DNA from: Gemmatimonadaceae bacterium
GTDB taxonomy: Bacteria; Gemmatimonadota; Gemmatimonadetes; Gemmatimonadales; Gemmatimonadaceae
Assembly (NCBI GenBank): GCA_030835125.1
Contig: JAUQWM010000063.1
Location: 1-64,000, forward strand
DNA length: 64,000 nucleotides
Reading direction: 5' to 3'
Shown here: one piece after another, positions 52,359 through 61,670 of the stretch
How positions within the stretch are numbered: position 1 is the first letter of the stretch
How the letters are laid out: each line of letters opens with the position of its first letter
Notes under the pieces: model-generated
What the model saw: the letters and a program-made list of their open reading frames with translations, nothing else
Database searches by the model: none
Told to the model about the DNA's origin: nothing
Position numbers and translations under genes: made by a program

Positions 52359-52604
52359 ATGCCCGGCCGCAACCTCCATGGCAGTTGGCTACGAATGAAG
52401 TCGGCGGTCCTCGCGCGCTGGCCGCGCGTCACCGCAGCGGATCTCGGCACCCTCCAGGGCAATCGCGAAGAGCTGATGCGGGTGCTCAAGGCACGCTACC
52501 ACACGTCGTATGGCGAGATCGAGCGCGAGGTGGGCGAGTTCGAGGTGCGAGAGCACCGGGCGCGGAACCTGGCACGGCCCGCGCTCGGCATCGGACCGGG
52601 CTGA
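52359..52604 (+). CDS. CsbD-like small protein (81 aa)
   Basis: MPGRNLHGSWLRMKSAVLARWPRVTAADLGTLQGNREELMRVLKARYHTSYGEIEREV. Confidence 0.65.
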   Translation: MPGRNLHGSWLRMKSAVLARWPRVTAADLGTLQGNREELMRVLKARYHTSYGEIEREVGEFEVREHRARNLARPALGIGPG

Positions 52605-52715
52605 CGACGCGGACAGCGACAGGTGGGTGCGGTTGGGAGCCGGGCCGGACCCCGGTTTCCAGCCGGACCGCCCGTCCCGTTTGGAAGCAGTTGGTGAGCG
52701 GAGCGAACACCGGCA

Positions 52716-52747
52716 GGGGGCGCCATGTCAGAGGACATGGCGCCCCC
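52716..52747 (+). terminator. Perfect 14-bp stem hairpin
   Basis: GGGGGCGCCATGTC-AGAG-GACATGGCGCCCCC; no clear U-tract. Confidence 0.6.
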
Positions 52748-52892
52748 GCCACGTATGGAGCAGCAGGGCGCAGGGAGCCGTTCGCGATGGCGCCGGCCAT
52801 GGTCCGTCGCGTAACGAACCGACCGCAGATTGCTTATTATGGAGCCGCTCCCGGCCTCCTGCGTCCCGCGTCCAGTTCACGTGCCCGCCCCC

Positions 52893-55800
52893 ATGCGCCT
52901 CGCCCTTTCCCTCGTTTCAGCAGCGTTCCTCGCGACCGGAGCCACGGCTCCGCTGGCAGCCCAGCAGGCAGTCACGGAGACCCGGGACCCACGCCAGACC
53001 CAGGACCCTGACTTCGCCAAGGCGTACGCGCAGTGGACCACTGAGCCGCGTTACGGAAGTCCGCTCGTCGACCACCTCCCCAGGGTCGCCGGGATCCCGT
53101 CGCCCAAGGACGTCCTCGGCCATCACATCGGCCAGCCGAAGACGCTCACCTACTACGCTGACGCGCTGAAGTACTATCGCGCCCTGGCCAAGGCGGCACC
53201 CGGGCGCGTGCACATCGAGTCGATCGGGAAGTCCGACGAGGATCGTGAGCTGGTGGTCGTCTGGATCTCGTCCGAAGCGAACCTCCGCAACCTGTCGCGC
53301 AACCGGGCCAACCTCGCCCGCATCGCCGACCCCCGCGGAATGAGCGAGTCCCAGGTCAACCAGTTGATCAACAACACCAAGCCGCACTACCACCTCATGG
53401 GCGGCCTGCACAGCGGCGAGGTTGGGCCCTCCGAGATGCTCATGGAGCTGGCGTACCGGCTCGTGGCCGAGACGTCACCGCTCATCAACCAGATCCGCGA
53501 GAACGTGTACGTCTCGATCACGCCGCAGGCCGACCCTGACGGCCGCGATCGCAACGTGGACTGGTTCTACCGCGGCCTCGACATGGCGGCGCAAGCGGGC
53601 GGCACGACCCCCACCGGGCGCGGCGGGGGCGCCGGGGTGCCGTACTGGGGGAAGTACGTGTATCACGACAACAACCGCGACATCAACCTCTCGCAGGTCT
53701 CGATGCGCGCGATCACCGACTGGTACTTCACGGCGCACCCGCCGATCATGCACGACCTGCACGAGGCGGCACAGCTGATGTACACGTACAGCGGCGGCCC
53801 GCCGCAGAACCCGAACCTCGATCCCCTCCTGTTCGCCGAACTCCCGTTCTTCTCGAACTGGGAGATGTCGCAGATGACGAAGTGGGGAATGCCGGGCGTC
53901 TACACGCATGCGTTCATGGACGGCTGGTCGCCGGGATACCTGGGCTCCGTCGCGTACAACCACAACGGCATGATGCGGATGTACGAGACGCAGTCGGGCG
54001 TGGACGCGTCGGACAGCACCGCGGCGGGTGGGCGCGGGGGCCGGGGTGGTGGCGCCGACAGCACCGTGGCCGGTGGGCGTGGGGGCCGGGGCGCTGGCGC
54101 CGACACGACCGCGGCCGGTGGCCGCGCCGGTGGTGGAGCGGCGGGCGCGGGCCGTGGGGGACGCGGCGGGCGTGGGGGTGGAGCGGCTCCTCCTGACACC
54201 GTCGGCGGCCGGGGCGGCGCGGCCGGGGGCGGCATCGCCGGCACGGTCCCGTCCGGACGCGGCGCCGGCGGCGTGCCCACCGGGCGCGGGGGCGGCCAGC
54301 CACGCGAGTGGTACCGCGGCATCCCCATCCCGCCTAACGCGGTCCAGACGTTCTCGCGCCGCAACAACGCCAACTACATGCAGACCGGCGTGCTGTCGGC
54401 CCTGCAGCTCACGTCGATGTTCCCGAACCTGGTCCTCCAGAACTTCTACGTGAAGACGAAGAACAGCATGGAGGACGGCCGGACGAAGGCGCCGCACGGG
54501 TACGTCTTCCCGATGCAGCGCGACATGACGAAGGTCGCCACGCTCATCAACGTGCTGCGCGCGCAGGGCATCGAGGTCGGCACGCTCGGCGCGCCCCTGA
54601 CGATCGACAGCGTGACCTACGCCGCCGGATCCTACGTCCTGAAGCTCGACCAGCCCTATGGCCGGCTCGCCAAGAACCTGCTGGAGCGGCAGGACTACCC
54701 CGACCCGGCCCTCCGCACCTACGACGACTCCGGCTGGTCGATGGGTTTCGCCTTCAACGTCGAGGTGAAGGAGATCCGCGACAAGGCGATCCTCGACGCG
54801 CGCACCACCCCCGTCACCACCGCCACGGTCCGTGGGACGGTGGCCGGGACGGGGACCGCCGGACTCGCCGTCGCCCACCTTGGATCGAACAACATGATCG
54901 CGTTCCGCTACAAGCTGCGGAACGTGCCGATGCGCGTAGCAGAGAAGGCGTTCACCGCCGACGGCATCACCTTCCCCGCCGGTTCGTTCGTGATCACGGG
55001 TTCCGCGGCCGACCTGCAGGCGGCAAGGGCCGCGGTCGAGTCGTTCGGCCTGACGGCGGCCGCGCTCTCCTCGGCGCCCACCGTCGTCACGCACGATGCC
55101 GACGTGCCCCGCGTCGCGATCTATTCGCAATGGTCGGGAACGCAGGAACTGGGCTGGTACCGGCACGCCTTCGACCAGTTCGGGATCCCGTTCGAGTTGA
55201 TCTACAAGGAGCGGGTCGCGAAGGGGAACCTGAAGGCGGACTACGACGTCATCGTGATGGCCGCCCAGAACGTCACCCGCACCGCGGTGATGGCCGCCCC
55301 GGCCGCCCGGCCGCAACCGTACAAGAAGAACGACAAGTTCAAGTTCCTGGGCATGTACGGCGAGACCGATGACATGACCGGCGGCTTCGGCCAGGCCGGC
55401 GTCGACGCGTTCGAGGCGTTCCTCGAGGCAGGCGGCACGCTGATCACCACGCTGCAGTCGACGCGGTTCCCGATCGAGTTCGGGTTCGCGCGCTCGGTGG
55501 ACACGGAGTCCCTGACCGGTGTCAATGCGCAGAAGCCGCTCGTCAACGCCGAGATCAGGAAGCCGGACCATCCCGCGTTCTACGGCTACGACAAGACGAT
55601 CTTCCCGATGAAGTTCGGGCAGGGACAGCAGGTCTTCCGGGTCGGTGTGGCCGACCAGGACAACGTGCTGGCGCAGTTCGTCGGCGGCGAGTCCAACGTG
55701 CTCTCGGGGCTGATGGTCGGGTCGGAGAACATCCGCGGGCGCGCGTTCGCGATGGATATCCCGAACGCCTACAACGGCAAGGGTCGCGTGCTGATGTTCG

Positions 55801-55913
55801 CCAACAACCCGATCTACCGGTGGCAGAACCACGGCGAGTTCAACATGGTGTTCAACTCGATCGTGAACTGGAATGACATCCCCAGGCCTCAATCGACCGC
55901 GATTGTTCCGTGA
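52893..55913 (+). CDS. Secreted M14-family zinc carboxypeptidase-like protein with RGG-rich insert
   Basis: GGLHSGEVGPSEMLMELAYRLV (HxxE), HDNNRDINLSQ; signal peptide; RGG repeats. Confidence 0.88.
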   Translation: MRLALSLVSAAFLATGATAPLAAQQAVTETRDPRQTQDPDFAKAYAQWTTEPRYGSPLVDHLPRVAGIPSPKDVLGHHIGQPKTLTYYADALKYYRALAKAAPGRVHIESIGKSDEDRELVVVWISSEANLRNLSRNRANLARIADPRGMSESQVNQLINNTKPHYHLMGGLHSGEVGPSEMLMELAYRLVAETSPLINQIRENVYVSITPQADPDGRDRNVDWFYRGLDMAAQAGGTTPTGRGGGAGVPYWGKYVYHDNNRDINLSQVSMRAITDWYFTAHPPIMHDLHEAAQLMYTYSGGPPQNPNLDPLLFAELPFFSNWEMSQMTKWGMPGVYTHAFMDGWSPGYLGSVAYNHNGMMRMYETQSGVDASDSTAAGGRGGRGGGADSTVAGGRGGRGAGADTTAAGGRAGGGAAGAGRGGRGGRGGGAAPPDTVGGRGGAAGGGIAGTVPSGRGAGGVPTGRGGGQPREWYRGIPIPPNAVQTFSRRNNANYMQTGVLSALQLTSMFPNLVLQNFYVKTKNSMEDGRTKAPHGYVFPMQRDMTKVATLINVLRAQGIEVGTLGAPLTIDSVTYAAGSYVLKLDQPYGRLAKNLLERQDYPDPALRTYDDSGWSMGFAFNVEVKEIRDKAILDARTTPVTTATVRGTVAGTGTAGLAVAHLGSNNMIAFRYKLRNVPMRVAEKAFTADGITFPAGSFVITGSAADLQAARAAVESFGLTAAALSSAPTVVTHDADVPRVAIYSQWSGTQELGWYRHAFDQFGIPFELIYKERVAKGNLKADYDVIVMAAQNVTRTAVMAAPAARPQPYKKNDKFKFLGMYGETDDMTGGFGQAGVDAFEAFLEAGGTLITTLQSTRFPIEFGFARSVDTESLTGVNAQKPLVNAEIRKPDHPAFYGYDKTIFPMKFGQGQQVFRVGVADQDNVLAQFVGGESNVLSGLMVGSENIRGRAFAMDIPNAYNGKGRVLMFANNPIYRWQNHGEFNMVFNSIVNWNDIPRPQSTAIVP

Positions 55914-55989
55914 GATGGTTGATGGGGGATGGGAGCCAGGGATGGACCGGTCGGGCCCGCGCGGTGCATCCGTTGCGATCAGGTCCGGC

Positions 55990-56810
55990 GTGTGATCTCC
56001 CGCCTCCCCTCTCCCGTCTCCCCTCAGCCCTTCCGGTACGCCGAGCGCACGCCGTCGGCGGAGGCAGGACGACTCATCCTGTCGTACTGGTCGTTCCAGG
56101 CAGACACCGCGCCGCCGCCTGACGAGCCATACACGGTGTTCCCGGACGGGTGCGCGTCGCTGGCGTGCGTCCGCACCGGCGGCGGCAGCTTTGTCGCCCT
56201 CGTCGGCCCGCGGGTGTCGCCGCTGCGGCCGCCCGTGTCGGCCGGCGTGAGGATCTGGGGTCTCCGGCTCTGGCCAGACGCCATCGCCCCAGTGCTCGGG
56301 CTCTCGCCTCGCGGCGTCCGCGACCACTTCGGGTTTGTCCCGCCCCGAGCACGACCGGTATGCATCGATCTCGCCCGGTCACTGCCACCCTCCGACGATC
56401 CCGAGGTCGTCTTCCCGGCACTCGCGCAGTTCGCGCTCAGGCTCATCAGCAACGCCGCGGACCCCGATCCGCGCGTCCGCGCCGCGATCAGGGCGATCGT
56501 CTCCCGGCGGGGGGAGGGCGCGCTGCAGGACGTCGCGCGCGAGGCAGCCGTCGGGCTTCGGCACCTCCAGCGTCTTTTTCCCGAGGCCACCGGCCTCACG
56601 CTGCGCGAGTACGCACGGGTCAGGCGGCTCCGCGAGGCCCTGCACATGCGCCTGACGCGGGAGTCGGCTGGGTGGTCGCATATCGCCGCGGGGGCGGGAT
56701 ACGTCGACCACGCGCACCTGTCGCGCGAGTTCGTGGCGTTGACCGGGCTCGCCCCCACCGCCGCCGCCGGCCAGCTCGAGTCGACCACCCATCATGACGT
56801 ACGCCCGTAG
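55990..56810 (+). CDS. AraC-family transcriptional regulator
   Basis: C-terminal AraC HTH: LQRLFPEATGLTLREYARVRRLREAL...WSHIAAGAGYVDHAHLSREFVALTGLAPT; start uncertain. Confidence 0.88.
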
Positions 56811-56884
56811 GAAAGTCGCGAAGATACAAGCGACCGCCCGCGGCAACCGCACAGGTTTCGGGACTGACCTCAGGAGGTCCTTCA

Positions 56885-57430
56885 ATGCGGTTGCGAATTT
56901 CCCTGTGCGTGCTGGGCGCCTGGTCGACCGTCGCGGCGGGACAGGGCAGGTCCGGCATGCCTGATGGGGCACGGGAACGCGCGGGGATGGCTCCGCTGGC
57001 CCGGTTGGCCGGCCAATGGGAGGGGGACGCGACGGCCGTCATCCCGACCGGGGAAAGGATGGAAGTGCGGCAGACGGAAGACGTCGTCTTCGGCGCCGGG
57101 TCGACGGTACTCATGGTGCGCGGGACGGGCCGATCGAAGGACCCGAAGATGGCCGGGCAGATCCTGTTCGAGGCGGCGGCGACCATCTGGTTCGACGCCG
57201 GGACCGGGAAGTACAAGATGCGCGCGCATCGCGCCGAGGGGGTGGCCGTCGAGCCGGAGGTCGAGCTCCGGGGCGATACGCTCATCTGGGGCTTCGATGT
57301 CGAGGGGGGCCGGATCCGTTACACGACCACCTTCAGTGACACGGACTGGCATGAGGTCGGCCACTTCATTCGCCAGGGCGCGCCGCCATTCCTCATGATG
57401 GAAATGCGACTCAGGAAGGTGTCGAAGTAA
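56885..57430 (+). CDS. Secreted hypothetical (DUF1579-like)
   Basis: Signal peptide; LARLAGQWEGDATAVIPTGERMEVRQTEDVVFGAGSTVLMVRGTG. Confidence 0.6.
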   Translation: MRLRISLCVLGAWSTVAAGQGRSGMPDGARERAGMAPLARLAGQWEGDATAVIPTGERMEVRQTEDVVFGAGSTVLMVRGTGRSKDPKMAGQILFEAAATIWFDAGTGKYKMRAHRAEGVAVEPEVELRGDTLIWGFDVEGGRIRYTTTFSDTDWHEVGHFIRQGAPPFLMMEMRLRKVSK

Positions 57431-57560
57431 CAACGCAGGGGTTGGTCTGGCGGCGGGAGCGTCCCACACCTGCCGTGCGTTCCCCTGAGTCGGGGGTTCC
57501 GAACCGCGCGGGTCGTGCCAGATTAGGCGCGACCCGCGTTGCCGTACTGGTTCGAAGGGA

Positions 57561-58760
57561 GTGTGCATGAACAGGCGTGAGTCCATCCGAGTCCTGATTG
57601 GCGCCGGCGCCGCGATCGTCGGCGCGCCAGCCGTTCTTCGCGGCCGCTACCGGTTGTTCGGCCAGCAGGGCCCCGCCTATTCGGCGCGGGCGGTGCGGCT
57701 CGTCCAGGACAGCATGGTCATCGACATGCTGAACCAGTTCCGGTTTCCCGACTTCGCCGACCGGCCACCGCGCAGCCAGGTGTGGATGGCGAGCCCCGGC
57801 AGCTTCACCGAGGCCGACTGGGAGGTCTATCGCACGTCCGGGATCGACGTGCTGGCGCTCGGCAGCGGTCCCGGGGATTACGAGGGAGCCGTCCGGTTCT
57901 TCGCGGACTGGAACGGCTTCCTGGCGCAGTACGACCAGTGGTTCATGCGCGTCGACGACGTGCGCGACCTCGACCGGCTTGCCGGTTCTGGCCGGGTGGG
58001 CGTCCTGCTCACGTTCCAGAATTCGGACCATTTCCGGACCCCGCAGGACGTGGCGACCTTCTTCGCCCTTGGCCAGCGGCTGTCCCAGCTGACGTACAAC
58101 TACCAGAACCGGATCGGGTCCGGATTCCTGGAGACGAAGGACGGCGGGCTGAGCATCTTCGGCGCCGACATCGTGAGCCGGATGAACGCGGTCGGGATGG
58201 CCGTGGACGTCTCGCATTGCGGCGACCGCACCACGCTGGACGGCATCGCGGCCTCGCGGAAGCCGGTGGTCTTCTCGCACGCCAGTTGTCGGGCCCTCGC
58301 GCCGGACCACCCCCGCTGCAAGACCGATGAAATGATCCAGGCCATGGCGCGGAGCGGCGGGGTGATGGGGATTCCGTTCCTGCGGATGATGATCCGGCCC
58401 GATGAGCCGGTGACCGTCGATCACGTCATCGACCATTTCGACCATGTGATGAAGCTGGTCGGGGTCGAGCACCTTGGCGTCGGCAGCGACATGGACATCG
58501 TCGGCAACCCGAACCCGGTGAACGGTGAGCCCATGCGCGAGACGCCCAACTGGGACCGGTACCGGCTGCACAAGGATGCGCAGGGCCAGTGGATGCTCAC
58601 CATCCGCGGCCTCGACCATCCGCGCCGGATGTTCGACCTGACCGAGGGGTTCATCCGCCGCGGGTACACCGATGACCAGGTCCGCTCGATCCTGGGCGGC
58701 AACTGGAAGCGGGTCATGGCGGCGATTCAGGACTCCACGGGGGCGCGGTCGGGCGATTAG
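57561..58760 (+). CDS. Membrane dipeptidase, M19 family
   Basis: VIDMLNQFRFPDF; QNRIGSGFLETKDGGLSIFG; VDVSHCGDRTTLDGIAASRKPVVFSHASCRAL; GVGSDMDI. Confidence 0.9.
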   Translation: MCMNRRESIRVLIGAGAAIVGAPAVLRGRYRLFGQQGPAYSARAVRLVQDSMVIDMLNQFRFPDFADRPPRSQVWMASPGSFTEADWEVYRTSGIDVLALGSGPGDYEGAVRFFADWNGFLAQYDQWFMRVDDVRDLDRLAGSGRVGVLLTFQNSDHFRTPQDVATFFALGQRLSQLTYNYQNRIGSGFLETKDGGLSIFGADIVSRMNAVGMAVDVSHCGDRTTLDGIAASRKPVVFSHASCRALAPDHPRCKTDEMIQAMARSGGVMGIPFLRMMIRPDEPVTVDHVIDHFDHVMKLVGVEHLGVGSDMDIVGNPNPVNGEPMRETPNWDRYRLHKDAQGQWMLTIRGLDHPRRMFDLTEGFIRRGYTDDQVRSILGGNWKRVMAAIQDSTGARSGD

Positions 58761-58814
58761 GTTCCCTGCCCCGGGCACCTAACGCCCGGCACCGCCGGCA
58801 ACCGTCGAGGAACC

Positions 58815-59462
58815 ATGTCGTCCACCGAAGAGCCGTTGTTCGAGGTCCGCAACTCGCCCATCGCGGGATCGGGCGCCTTCGCCCTGCGCCCCATTCCCAG
58901 GGGAACCCGGTTGATCGAGTACACCGGCGAGCGTGTCAGCCACAAAGTCGCCGACTCGCGCTATGACGAAGCCGAAGAGAACGGGTTGTCGCACGTGGTC
59001 CTGTTCACCGTGGATGACAAGATCGTCATCGACGCCGGGGTCGGCGGCAACGACGCGCGGTTCATCAACCATTCGTGCGCGCCGAACTGCGAGGCTGTGA
59101 TCGTCCGGAAGCGGGTGTTCATCGACGCGATCCGCGACATCGAGCCTGGCGAGGAACTGGCGTACGACTACGAAATGCAGAACGATGGCGAGGATGCGGA
59201 GACCGCGCGGAAGTTCTGGCCATGCCGCTGCGGCGCGCCCAATTGCCGGGGTACGTTGATCCTGCTGCCGGAGGAGAAGCCGAAGAAGCCGGCACGGAAG
59301 GCGTCGCGGAAGTCGTCGCGGAAGCCGGCGGCACGCCGGAAGGAGCGAAAGCCCCGCACCAAGCGTCGCCCGACAGCGAAGCGAACCTCCCCCGGGAAGC
59401 GGAAGACGCCCGCGCGACCAGCGAAATCAAAGCGCAGGGCGTCTCCACGCTCCCGACGCTGA
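58815..59462 (+). CDS. SET-domain protein with Lys/Arg-rich H1-like C-terminal tail
   Basis: GSGAFALRPIPRGTRLIEYTGERV; NDARFINHSCAPNCEAVI; GEELAYDYEMQ; tail KPARKASRKSSRKPAARRKERKPRTKRRPTAKR. Confidence 0.92.
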   Translation: MSSTEEPLFEVRNSPIAGSGAFALRPIPRGTRLIEYTGERVSHKVADSRYDEAEENGLSHVVLFTVDDKIVIDAGVGGNDARFINHSCAPNCEAVIVRKRVFIDAIRDIEPGEELAYDYEMQNDGEDAETARKFWPCRCGAPNCRGTLILLPEEKPKKPARKASRKSSRKPAARRKERKPRTKRRPTAKRTSPGKRKTPARPAKSKRRASPRSRR

Positions 59463-59500
59463 TCAGCACTCTGCACTCTGCACTCTGCAATCTGCAATCA
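59460..59500. repeat. CACTCTG/CAATCTG repeat filling the gap between two convergent stop codons
   Basis: tgatcagcactctgcactctgcactctgcaatctgcaatca; TGA of SET gene at one end, TGA of GH29 gene at the other. Confidence 0.85.
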
Positions 59501-60865
59501 GCCCCGCCACGCCCTCAGCGACACCCCCACTGGCGCCGCCAGTGCGTCCTCGATGGTCAGCCGCAGCGCGCGGACCTCGACCGGAGGGACCCGGTGCAAT
59601 CGCCGGTACCCGATCGTCGTTCCCCGACCCAGCGCAATCCAGCCGGCGCTGCCCAGTCCCTCGAATCCGTGGCGTGACACCACCTGGCCGCGTGTGATGT
59701 CCTCGCGTGCCTCCAGCACCGAGACGGTGGCTGGCTGCGGCAGCGTGACTTCGAGCGTTCCTCCACCCGTGCCGGCCTGCCAGCTGGCCATGGCCCCCGC
59801 GGTGGCTTCGCTCGAGAACATCGCGTCGAGCCTGCCGCGCATTCCCGTCAGCCGCGCGACGTCCACCGCGTGGAGCAATCCCTCGCGCGTCGGCGGCACG
59901 TTGAGCAGCAGCTTCGAGTTGCGGCCGACCGACGTGAAGTAGAGCTCCACCAGCTCGTCGACGGACTTCACCCGCGCGTCCTCGGCGGGATGATGGAACC
60001 ACCCCGGCCGTATCGAGACGTCGGTCTCTCCCGGACGCCACACACTGCCCCTGGGATCGCCGTCCTGCAGCATCTTCATGACGGCGTCGCCGCTCATGCC
60101 AGGGATCGGCACCACCGACGGGTCAACCGTCGACCAGTTGGTGTCGCCAGCCACGCCGCGCTCATTGCCGATCCAGCGGATATCGGGGCCGGCATCCGAG
60201 AACATGACCGCGTCCGGCTGCAGGCCGCGCACGTGCGCCCAGAACCTCGGCCAGTCGTACTCCTGGCGGCGCCCGTTAGGCCCCTCGCCATTGGCGCCAT
60301 CGAACCAGACCTCGTGGATCGGGCCGTACTGCGTCAGCAACTCGCTCAACTGGTCGCAGAACAGGTCATTGTAGCGCGGCGAGTCGCCGTAGGCCGGGGC
60401 ATTGCGATCCCACGGCGAGCAATAGAGGCCGACTTTCAGGTTCTCGGCGCGACAGGCGTCCACGAACTCGCGCACGACGTCCCCTCGCCCACCACGGAAC
60501 GGGGAGTTCGCGACCGAGTGTCGGGTCGTCTTCGTCGGCCAGAGGCAGAATCCGTCGTGATGCTTGGCGGTGAGCACCATGGCCCTGAACCCCGCCGCGC
60601 GAGCGGTTCGCGCCCATTGCCCCGCATCGAGGCGGGTCGGGTTGAAGATCGCCGGGCTCTCGGTGCCGTCACCCCACTCGCGGTTGGTGAAAGTGTTGAC
60701 GCCGAAGTGGATGAAGATCGCGAGCTCGTCCTGCTGCCAGGCCAGTTGTGACGCACGCGGAACCGGCCGCCCCTGTGTGAAGAAGCGATCCAGCCGGCCA
60801 AACCTGGCCGTGACGCCGGCGGATACTGCAAGGCGAAGGGCCTCGCGACGCGAGAGTGGGGTCAC
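59498..60865 (-). CDS. Alpha-L-fucosidase family (GH29)-like glycoside hydrolase
   Basis: FIHFGVNTFTNREWGDG; LTAKHHDGFCLWPTKTT; EVWFDGANG; GTG start. Confidence 0.88.
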   Translation of the reverse strand: MTPLSRREALRLAVSAGVTARFGRLDRFFTQGRPVPRASQLAWQQDELAIFIHFGVNTFTNREWGDGTESPAIFNPTRLDAGQWARTARAAGFRAMVLTAKHHDGFCLWPTKTTRHSVANSPFRGGRGDVVREFVDACRAENLKVGLYCSPWDRNAPAYGDSPRYNDLFCDQLSELLTQYGPIHEVWFDGANGEGPNGRRQEYDWPRFWAHVRGLQPDAVMFSDAGPDIRWIGNERGVAGDTNWSTVDPSVVPIPGMSGDAVMKMLQDGDPRGSVWRPGETDVSIRPGWFHHPAEDARVKSVDELVELYFTSVGRNSKLLLNVPPTREGLLHAVDVARLTGMRGRLDAMFSSEATAGAMASWQAGTGGGTLEVTLPQPATVSVLEAREDITRGQVVSRHGFEGLGSAGWIALGRGTTIGYRRLHRVPPVEVRALRLTIEDALAAPVGVSLRAWRG

Positions 60866-60889
60866 AGGTCTCGGAAGGGAGTCGTGGTG

Positions 60890-60962
60890 GCCAACTCCAG
60901 CTCCAGCACCAGCACCAGCACGCTGCTGGAGCAGCAGCCACCAGCAATCAGCACGCAGCGTA
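60890..60962. repeat. CAGCACCAGCA-type repeat ending CAGCAATCAGCACGCAGC
   Basis: ccagctccagcaccagcaccagcacgctgctggagcagcagccaccagcaatcagcacgcagcg. Confidence 0.7.
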
Positions 60963-60971
60963 TCTTGGATC

Positions 60972-61670
60972 ATGCCTCGCGAACTCGCCATCCCCGGCAC
61001 CCACGACCGCGTCCTGAAGGCGTTCGCGGGCGCCATCGACCTCCAGTCCCGGCCGCGCGTGCTCGACATCGGCGCCGGGCAGGGCGCCCTGTCACTGCGC
61101 CTGCAGGAAGCCGGCGCGCGCGTCAGCGCCTGCGACGTCGTCCCCGAGCAGTTCGACGTCCCCGGCGTCGACTTTCGTGCCGTCGGGCCCGATGGACGCC
61201 TGCCCTTTGACGATTCCAGCTTCGACGCCGCGATTGCCGTCGAGGTACTCGAGCACATCGATGGCCACGACCGCTTCTTCGCCGAGGTGGCGCGCGTGCT
61301 CGCCCCGGGCGGGATCGTCCTCTTCACCACGCCCAACGTGCTCTCCCTCAAGTCGCGCCTGCGGTTCCTGCTGACCGGCTTCTTCTACTCGTTCGGGCCG
61401 CTCGAGCCGTTCACGCGGGACCCCGTGAGCCAGCACGTGGCGCCCTTCTCGGTCAACCGGTACGAGTGGATGATGTCGCAGCACGGCCTGCGGCTCGCCG
61501 GTCTCGCGACCGATCGGATCCAGACCTCGTCGGTCCTGCTCTCGTTCCTGGTGCCGTTCATCAGGTTCAGCACCTGGCGTCAGTTCGGCGGGAGCGCGCT
61601 CGCGCGCCGCCAGAACAGCACGGTGGCCCTCTACGGTCGCAAGCTCATGGTCATCGGACGAAAGGGCTGA
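60972..61670 (+). CDS. SAM-dependent class I methyltransferase
   Basis: RVLDIGAGQGALSLRLQEAGARVSACDVV; FDAAIAVEVLEHIDGHDRFFAEVARVLAPGGIVLFTTPN. Confidence 0.9.
   Translation: MPRELAIPGTHDRVLKAFAGAIDLQSRPRVLDIGAGQGALSLRLQEAGARVSACDVVPEQFDVPGVDFRAVGPDGRLPFDDSSFDAAIAVEVLEHIDGHDRFFAEVARVLAPGGIVLFTTPNVLSLKSRLRFLLTGFFYSFGPLEPFTRDPVSQHVAPFSVNRYEWMMSQHGLRLAGLATDRIQTSSVLLSFLVPFIRFSTWRQFGGSALARRQNSTVALYGRKLMVIGRKG

Noticed and set aside
53475-56327. 950-aa minus-strand ORF antisense to the M14 peptidase
   Set aside because: Spurious GC-rich antisense frame; plus strand has signal peptide and catalytic motifs.
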